Assembly: GCF_019219825.1 (NCBI RefSeq)
Contig: NZ_JAHUXH010000010.1
Location: 159,208 to 223,207, forward strand
Length of the DNA stretch: 64,000 bases
Direction of reading: 5' to 3'
Origin: Streptomyces sp. TRM70350
Lineage (GTDB): Bacteria; Actinomycetota; Actinomycetes; Streptomycetales; Streptomycetaceae
The translations under genes and the position numbers were made by a program. The notes below the pieces were generated by a model, which saw only the letters and a list, made by a program, of their open reading frames with translations, made no database searches and had not been told where the DNA came from. Positions 59,901 to 64,000 of this stretch are shown here, in pieces (the first letter of the stretch is position 1; the number at the start of each line of letters is the position of its first letter).

Positions 59901-60099
59901 CGGGCATCGCCAGCAGACGTCCGGCGGAGCCGCCGACGACCTCCTCCGCCGGACGCCCGAGGAGTTCCTCGGCCGCGCGGGTCCAGCCGATCACCACGCC
60001 GGTGGCGGAGACCACCGCCGCCGCGTCGGTGGACGCGTCGAAGTACTCGCCCGCTCCGGCGGGCGGCGACGTATCGGAACCGTGTCGCGCAGCGTCCAT
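56929..60099 (-). CDS. PAS-PAS-GAF-SpoIIE phosphatase-anti-sigma-type kinase protein with repetitive insert
   Basis: This protein of about 1,056 residues has two PAS domains (AAAVVSATGVVIGWTRAAEE; MDLDLRYVWLNDTLERFGGV), a GAF domain (about 290-450), a SpoIIE phosphatase (SGGVGGDWFDVIPLSGARVG; VVGDVVGHGITAAAAMGRLR) and a C-terminal histidine-kinase-like ATPase (ELIVSELVTNAIRYA; DEGGRGLFLVAQLAHRWG). Such proteins combine anti-antagonist phosphatase and RsbW-like kinase for stress signalling. Between LGETLAQPFAARG and DLVALCASAVERLVP in the phosphatase domain lies an insert of about 220 Gly/Ala/Arg-rich residues encoded by repeats. ATG 60099 has GAGG 9 bases upstream; ATG 60108 is also possible. 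Confidence 0.88.
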   Translation of the reverse strand: MDAARHGSDTSPPAGAGEYFDASTDAAAVVSATGVVIGWTRAAEELLGRPAEEVVGGSAGRLLAMPGDPVRTAGIADRCRAGMGWSGHVPLRHRDGHRIDVDLRVSACFRIGSQECFLVSAREQRQQWKVGQSVLDGFLTRSPVGMAVMDLDLRYVWLNDTLERFGGVPREQRLGRRLSELLPGLQAETLEGLMRKVLATGVPVTDYEYVGWSWADPHRRHAYSTSFFPLVDADNSVTGVCYMVLDVTERWNARQLLSLVNDAGKSIGRTLDVMRTAQELADFAVPRFADFVVVDLLEPVLSTEGHGAWLTDAGPASAKPVMRRAGMSSVREGCPEAVARVGDRVDFVPPPHDVNLIINGDPVLIPVLDPSDEWWMAEEPARAGKIREFGLHTFIAVPMRARNTALGITTFMRSLNPAPFQPDDVLLARELVARAALCVDNARRYTREHTAAVTLQRSLLPQALTGGTALEVASCYLPADPSGGVGGDWFDVIPLSGARVGLVVGDVVGHGITAAAAMGRLRTAVQTLADMELPPADLLAHLDDLVLRLSEEKTDESTTAFLGATCLYAVYDPVSRRCAMARAGHPPPVVVAPDGQVSFPEPPAGPPLGLGGMAFESTEIELAENSLFGLYTDGLILGADHDMELGMTRLGETLAQPFAARGAAQAGRGGGDVGAGGGDVGVRATGRGGVGAAGRSEGAGGVGAAGPSEGSGAGAAGRGDGAGAGAAGRGDGAGAGAAGRGDGAGAGAAERGDGAGGVGSPGQGPDPGLVESARRGPDPDVAPFTRRGQDPGGRGQESDVAATGGRGQESDVAVPGGRGEDPGGAESSGRCRERGPVGSAGRGSVSGAVAPGGRGQESDVAAPGGRGEDPGGAESSGRCRARGPVESTGRGPAPGAAAEPDLVALCASAVERLVPVPQPDDIALLLTRTHALGADHVVSWAVPADPAAVADLRARATRQVEAWGFGELAMTTELIVSELVTNAIRYAAPPIHLRLLRDSRLTCEVADASSTAPRLRHARSTDEGGRGLFLVAQLAHRWGARYTPGGKVIWAEQEIG
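57420..58130 (-). repeat. Intragenic tandem repeats in the phosphatase insert
   Basis: This region contains two kinds of in-frame repeat. At 57853-57990 a 33-bp unit encoding about GAGAAGRGDGA is repeated about four times with few changes. At 57428-57720 a unit of over 100 bp encoding GGRGQESDVA, then PGGRGEDPGGAESSGRC, occurs twice, about 170 bp apart. All units are multiples of three, so copy-number change would keep the frame. Base composition is extreme, with C-rich runs on the plus strand. Confidence 0.88.
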
Positions 60100-60256
60100 T
60101 GTCGCCATCCTCTACACGACCATGTTCCTTCTTGTCCGTCCGATGTGCACGCCCCCCGGCGGACGCCCCGGCCCTCGGGCTGGGCAAGGCAGAGGGCGGG
60201 GGGCAGCATGGAAGGGCACATCGTCACTTCCGCCGGCCGGAGGAGGAGGATCAGGG

Positions 60257-62323
60257 ATGGCAGCCGAATCCTTCCAGTCCGACGGGGACGAGTACGGCCC
60301 GGAGGCGCCCGGACCGACCGGCCTGCTGGACGTGCTGAGCGTGGCAGCGGTGGTGGTCGACGCCGAGGGGCGCATCGTGTTCTGGACCCCGCAGGCCGAG
60401 GACCTCTTCGGCTACACCGCGCAGGAGGCGCTCGGCACGCACGCGGCGCGGCTGTTCGTCCGCCCCGAGCACCTGCCGGCCGTGATGAAGCTGTTCGCGG
60501 AGGTGCTGGAGACCGGCCGCAGCTGGGCCGGCACCTTCCCGATCCGGCTCAAGGACGGCAGCACTCGCCTGACGGAGTTCCGCAACATGCGGCTGCTGGA
60601 CGACCTCGGTGATGTCTACGCCCTGGGCCTCGCCGCCGACCACAACCTGCTCCAGCGCGTCGAGACCGACCTCGCCCTGTGCGAGCGGCTGATCAACCAG
60701 TCCCCGATCGGCCTGGCCCTCATGGACCCCGACCTGCGCTATCTGCTGGTCAACCCGGCACTGGAGCGGATCGACGGGGTGCCCGCCGAGGACCACATCG
60801 GCCGGCATCTGCGCGAGACCCTGCACCTGCCGGACATCGAGACCATCGAGGCCTGCCTGCGTCAGGTGCTCACCACCGGCACCCCGCTGCTCGACCAGTA
60901 CCACGTGGGCCGCCCGCCGACCGACCCCGAGCACGAGCACGCCTGGTCCCTGTCGTTCTACCGGCTGGAGGACCCCGGCGGGCGGGTCCTGGGCGCGGCC
61001 ACCTCCGTCGTCGACGTCACCGAACGGCACCGCGCGGCCGCCGAGGCCGACCGGGCCCGGCGGCGCCTCGCCCTCATCGCCGACGCCTCCACCCGGGTCG
61101 GCACCACGCTGGAGGTGGAGCAGACCGCGCGCGAACTGGCCGACATCGCCGCCTCCGAGCTGGCCGACGTGGTCGCCGTGGACGTCCTGGACTCCGCGCT
61201 GGCCTGCCGGCGGACCCGCCCGCCGGACAACGGGCCGGAGCTGTTCCGCGCCCTCGCACTCAAAGCGGCCCACCCGACCGTGGCGCTGCACGCCGCCGAC
61301 CCGCCCGGAGACGTCGCCGCCTACGAGGGCGACCGCCTGGTCACCCTGTGCGTGCACACCGGCCGGCCGGTCCTGGTACGGCATGTCGACGACCGCGACC
61401 TGCCGCGGATCGCCCGGGACGACGAGGCCGTCGCCCTGCTGGCGCAGGCCGGCGTCCACTCGTATCTCGCGGTGCCACTGATCGCGCACGGCGAGGTGCT
61501 CGGCGCCCTCGACCTCAAGCGCACCCGTAACCCGCTGCCGTTCGACCAGGACGACGTCGTGCTGGCCAGTGAGCTGGCCAGCCGTGCCGCCGTGGCCATC
61601 GACAACGCCCGCTGGTTCCAGAGCGTGCGCAACACCGCGCTCACCCTCCAGCGCAGCCTGCTGCCCGACCACCCGCCGCACCACACCGGCCTGGAACTCG
61701 CCTCCCGCTACCAGCCCGCCCAGGCCACCAGCGAGGTCGGCGGCGACTGGTACGACGTGATCGGCCTGACCGACGACAAGACCGCCCTGGTCGTCGGCGA
61801 CGTCATGGGCAACGGCATCGACGCCGCCGCCACCATGGGCCGGCTGCGCACGGCGACCGTCGCCTACGCGGACCTCGATCTGGACCCCGGTGCCGTGCTC
61901 CAGCACCTCGACAAGATCACCTGCGATCTGGAGCACTACATCGTCACGTGCGTGTACGCCGTGTACGACCCGCGCACCAGACAGTGCCGCATCGCCAACG
62001 CGGGTCACATGCCGCCCGCGCTGGCCCGTCCCGGCCGGGCCCCTGAACTGCTCGACCTGCCGTCCGGGGCACCGCTCGGCATCGGCGGCATCCCGTTCGA
62101 GCCCACCACGGTCGAGCTGGCCCCCGGCGACCTGCTGGTCCTCTACACCGACGGCCTCGTCGAGACCCGCCACCACCCCATCGACGACCGCCTGAACGTC
62201 CTCCTCACCTTCCTCGACGAACCCCACCGGCCGCTGGAGGAGACCTGCGACCTGCTGCTGTACGGCCTGCGTCACGCGGACGACCACGACGACGTCGCCC
62301 TCCTCGTCGCGCGCGCCCTGTAG
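60257..62323 (+). CDS. PAS-PAS-GAF-SpoIIE phosphatase
   Basis: This 688-residue signalling phosphatase has PAS domains at about 22-130 (VVVDAEGRIVFWTPQAEDLF) and 145-265 (LMDPDLRYLLVNPALERIDG), a GAF domain at about 275-450 (VHSYLAVPLIAHGEVLGALD) and a SpoIIE phosphatase to the end (SEVGGDWYDVIGLTDDKTAL; VGDVMGNGIDAAATMGRLRT; LLVLYTDGLVETRHHPIDDR; DDVALLVARAL). Unlike its divergent neighbour it lacks the kinase domain and the repetitive insert. AGGAGGAGGA precedes ATG 60257. The shared 157-bp spacer suggests a common regulon. Confidence 0.92.
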   Translation: MAAESFQSDGDEYGPEAPGPTGLLDVLSVAAVVVDAEGRIVFWTPQAEDLFGYTAQEALGTHAARLFVRPEHLPAVMKLFAEVLETGRSWAGTFPIRLKDGSTRLTEFRNMRLLDDLGDVYALGLAADHNLLQRVETDLALCERLINQSPIGLALMDPDLRYLLVNPALERIDGVPAEDHIGRHLRETLHLPDIETIEACLRQVLTTGTPLLDQYHVGRPPTDPEHEHAWSLSFYRLEDPGGRVLGAATSVVDVTERHRAAAEADRARRRLALIADASTRVGTTLEVEQTARELADIAASELADVVAVDVLDSALACRRTRPPDNGPELFRALALKAAHPTVALHAADPPGDVAAYEGDRLVTLCVHTGRPVLVRHVDDRDLPRIARDDEAVALLAQAGVHSYLAVPLIAHGEVLGALDLKRTRNPLPFDQDDVVLASELASRAAVAIDNARWFQSVRNTALTLQRSLLPDHPPHHTGLELASRYQPAQATSEVGGDWYDVIGLTDDKTALVVGDVMGNGIDAAATMGRLRTATVAYADLDLDPGAVLQHLDKITCDLEHYIVTCVYAVYDPRTRQCRIANAGHMPPALARPGRAPELLDLPSGAPLGIGGIPFEPTTVELAPGDLLVLYTDGLVETRHHPIDDRLNVLLTFLDEPHRPLEETCDLLLYGLRHADDHDDVALLVARAL

Positions 62324-62370
62324 GCGGTACGGCGATTGGCCGCCGGGGGTGCAGGGCACCCGTCGGCACC

Positions 62371-63309
62371 ATGGAGCAACCGCGGCGGATCCTGCTCACC
62401 GGGTGGTTCAGCTTCCGAGACGGGGAGGTGACCGCCGGGGACGTGCTGGCGCTGCGGCGGGTGGAGGACGTACTGGAGCGGGCCGGGCTGGCGTACGACG
62501 TCGCCTGGAGTCCGGGGTTCCGGCCGGGGGCGCCGCACCTGGAGGAGGTGCGGGCCGAGGCGTACTCCCATCTGGTGTTCGTGTGCGGGCCGGTGCACGG
62601 GCCGCAGGTCGAGGAGCTGCACCGGCGGTTCGCGCACTGCGTACGGATCGCCGTCGGTACGTCGGTCGTCGATCCGGCGGGTCCGGCCGTCGCCGGTTTC
62701 CACCAGGTGCTGGCGCGGGACGCTCCGGGCGCCGAGCCGCTGGTGGACCTCGCCGCCCGCGCGCCCGCCGTCCCGGCCCGGCCGGTGATCGGGGTGATCC
62801 TCACGCACGGGCAGCACGAGTACGCGGAGCGGCGACGGCACGCGGAGGTCGCCGACGCCGTCACCCGCTGGCTGGCCGGGAAGGACTGTGCGCGGCTGGA
62901 GCTGGAGACCCGGCTCGACGCCCACGACTGGCGGCTGAGCGCGACGCCCGCCCAGCTGTCGTCGGTGCTCGACCGCCTCGACCTCGTCGTCACGGACCGG
63001 CTGCACGGGCTGGTGCTGGCGCTGCGGGCGGGCACTCCGGCACTGGCCGTCGACCCGGTCACGGGCGGCGCGAAGGTGACCGCACAGGCGCGCGCGTGCG
63101 GCTGGCCCGCACTGATCGCGGCCGAGCGGCTCGACGTGCGCGAGCTGGAGCGCTGGTGGGACTGGTGCCTGACCGCCGGACGCGGCGCCGCCCGCCGCAC
63201 GCGGGACCGCTTCCGGGACGGCACCGGCGTACGGGACGGCGCGGAAGCGCTGGCGGCGGCGCTGGGGGTGACGGGGGCCCGGCCGGCGGCAGGTGAGCGG
63301 CGCGGGTGA
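62371..63309 (+). CDS. Polysaccharide pyruvyl transferase family protein
   Basis: This 312-residue protein begins RRILLTGWFSFRDGEVTAGD, followed by VEDVLERAGLAYDVAW, and has the late signature LDLVVTDRLHGLVLALRAGT then PALAVDPVTGGAKVTAQA. The VxxRLHxxxxAxxxGxPxxxxxxxxK pattern is typical of CsaB/pyruvyl-transferase family enzymes, which add ketal pyruvate to surface glycans. No glycan synthesis genes lie next to it in the window, although a HAD heptose-phosphatase-like gene is convergent. Acceptor unknown. Confidence 0.82.
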   Translation: MEQPRRILLTGWFSFRDGEVTAGDVLALRRVEDVLERAGLAYDVAWSPGFRPGAPHLEEVRAEAYSHLVFVCGPVHGPQVEELHRRFAHCVRIAVGTSVVDPAGPAVAGFHQVLARDAPGAEPLVDLAARAPAVPARPVIGVILTHGQHEYAERRRHAEVADAVTRWLAGKDCARLELETRLDAHDWRLSATPAQLSSVLDRLDLVVTDRLHGLVLALRAGTPALAVDPVTGGAKVTAQARACGWPALIAAERLDVRELERWWDWCLTAGRGAARRTRDRFRDGTGVRDGAEALAAALGVTGARPAAGERRG

Positions 63310-63333
63310 GAAGCCTGCGGCTCCCTGGGCAGG

Positions 63334-63870
63334 TCACCTCGCCGTACGAGAAACCGGCCTGCCGGACACCAGGGACCGTACTGCCGTGCCCAGGTCAGGG
63401 GCGGTGTGCTGGGCGGTCGTCTCCGGTCGCGTGCGGGCGGTCGGTACGAGGATGGCGTGGGCGCCCGCCCGGTGGGCGGCCTCCATGTGGGCGTCGGTGT
63501 CACCGATCACGGCGCAGTCGGTGGGGGCCGTGCACAGGCGTCCGGCGGCCCAGAGGATCAGGCCCGGCTCGGGTGGGCGGCAGTGGCAGCCGTCGGCGGG
63601 GGCGTGCGGGCACACGCCGTGTACGTCGAACGGGCCGAGCAGTTCCTCGACGCGGGCGTCGACCCGACGCACGTCGGCCTCGGTGAGCCGCCCGTGGGAG
63701 ACGCCGGGCTCGTGGGTGAGGAAGCCGGTACGGAAACCGTGGAAGCGCAGCAGCGCGAGCGCCTCGTGGACTCCGGCGACGGGGCGGACGCGGTCGGGAT
63801 CGGCGTTGCCGGGAACGTCCTCGACGAGGATGCCGTCCCGGCCGAGGAGCACAGCGCGAATCGGGCTCAC
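63334..63870 (-). CDS. HAD-IIIA (GmhB-like) protein lacking catalytic residues
   Basis: This 178-residue protein has the GmhB/HisB-like HAD layout: motif I IRAVLLGRDGILVEDVPGNA, motif II FLTHEPGVSHGRLTEAD, the zinc loop CPHAPADGCHC and motif IV VIGDTDAHMEAAHRAG. In active enzymes motif I is D-x-D (FLDRDG); here the first Asp is Gly10. The motif III lysine of CRKPKPG is also changed (CRPPEPG). All zinc cysteines are kept. So it is probably not a phosphatase but may keep the fold. GTG 63870 follows GGAGGTGG. Confidence 0.78.
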   Translation of the reverse strand: MSPIRAVLLGRDGILVEDVPGNADPDRVRPVAGVHEALALLRFHGFRTGFLTHEPGVSHGRLTEADVRRVDARVEELLGPFDVHGVCPHAPADGCHCRPPEPGLILWAAGRLCTAPTDCAVIGDTDAHMEAAHRAGAHAILVPTARTRPETTAQHTAPDLGTAVRSLVSGRPVSRTAR

Positions 63871-64000
63871 GACGCCACCTCCAGCACGGCCGCCGCGGAC
63901 CGACTCACGGCGCCACCTCTCGCCGGGGAGATGCGCATCCGGGTCACGGCGCCACCTCCGCCGGGCGGGTGCGCATCCGGATCACGACGCCATCTGCCGC
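63871..64000 (-). repeat. Repeated start-region sequence before the HAD gene
   Basis: Read on the minus strand, the segment GAGGTGGCG-C/T-CGTGA, which includes the ribosome-binding site and GTG start of the HAD gene, recurs with variations near 63870, 63908, 63952 and 63987. Between copies, CGGATGCGCATC also recurs. The copies would allow short frames, each ending with TGA in the next GTGA. No real gene is visible here and the window ends. Confidence 0.5.

Noticed and set aside
56992..60612. Long plus-strand open frame of about 1,200 codons opposite the PAS-GAF-SpoIIE protein
   Set aside because: It has no domain-like sequence and is explained by the absence of stop codons in antisense of GC-rich genes.

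Overview
The window is very GC-rich and gene-dense. It uses GTG starts often, has many ATGA/GTGA overlaps between genes, and carries typical actinomycete families: PucR, SpoM, DUF3040, CBS-type S2P, SpoIIE phosphatases with PAS/GAF, and a Zur-controlled zinc locus. It is most likely a chromosomal segment of a Streptomyces or close relative. No rRNA, tRNA, CRISPR array, prophage or intact insertion sequence was recognised.

Layout. 0-5.4 kb: a flavin/Fe-S oxidase (cut by the left edge), a class III aminotransferase and a divergent PucR regulator. 5.4-14.5 kb: epoxide hydrolase, small membrane proteins, an S2P-type protease with CBS domains, a TerC protein, a GH15 trehalase-like enzyme, a truncated acyltransferase and a tandem universal stress protein. 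14.5-19.5 kb: four CNNM/hemolysin-type membrane proteins in two translationally coupled pairs. 19.9-31.8 kb: SpoM, a Crp-like regulator, thioredoxin-CcdA, a shortened NfeD with a slipin, DUF3040, a second S2P, small conserved proteins, a radical-SAM/methyltransferase scar and a membrane-bound SpoIIE phosphatase. 32-36 kb: an operon of three PLP enzymes (decarboxylase-like, cysteine-synthase-rhodanese fusion, cysteine-desulfurase-like) of unknown product, followed by a methyltransferase behind a Zur-like box.

36.9-50.2 kb is the most interesting part. A six-gene overlapping operon encodes an anchored-repeat ABC transporter: three exported repeat proteins (two with sortase-type tails), a metal-binding lipoprotein with a repeat domain inserted inside its own fold, an ATPase and a permease. 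Next to it lie a classical ZnuABC operon, a DUF1490/PacL-like protein with a P-type ATPase, and Zur itself. Zur-like 15-bp boxes sit before the repeat operon, znuA, zur and the methyltransferase, so this reads as one zinc-homeostasis island combining capture, import, probable export and regulation.

50.9-56.9 kb: a LacI-controlled sugar or inositol catabolic group with a shared operator, in which the ABC permease/ATPase are absent and the MFS transporter is truncated. 56.9-64 kb: two large multidomain SpoIIE phosphatases (one with a repetitive insert in its catalytic domain), a pyruvyl-transferase-like protein and a HAD protein lacking its nucleophile.

A recurring theme is decay: at least seven gene fragments or fusion scars are visible. 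All functions are inferred from reading the sequence; no database search was run.
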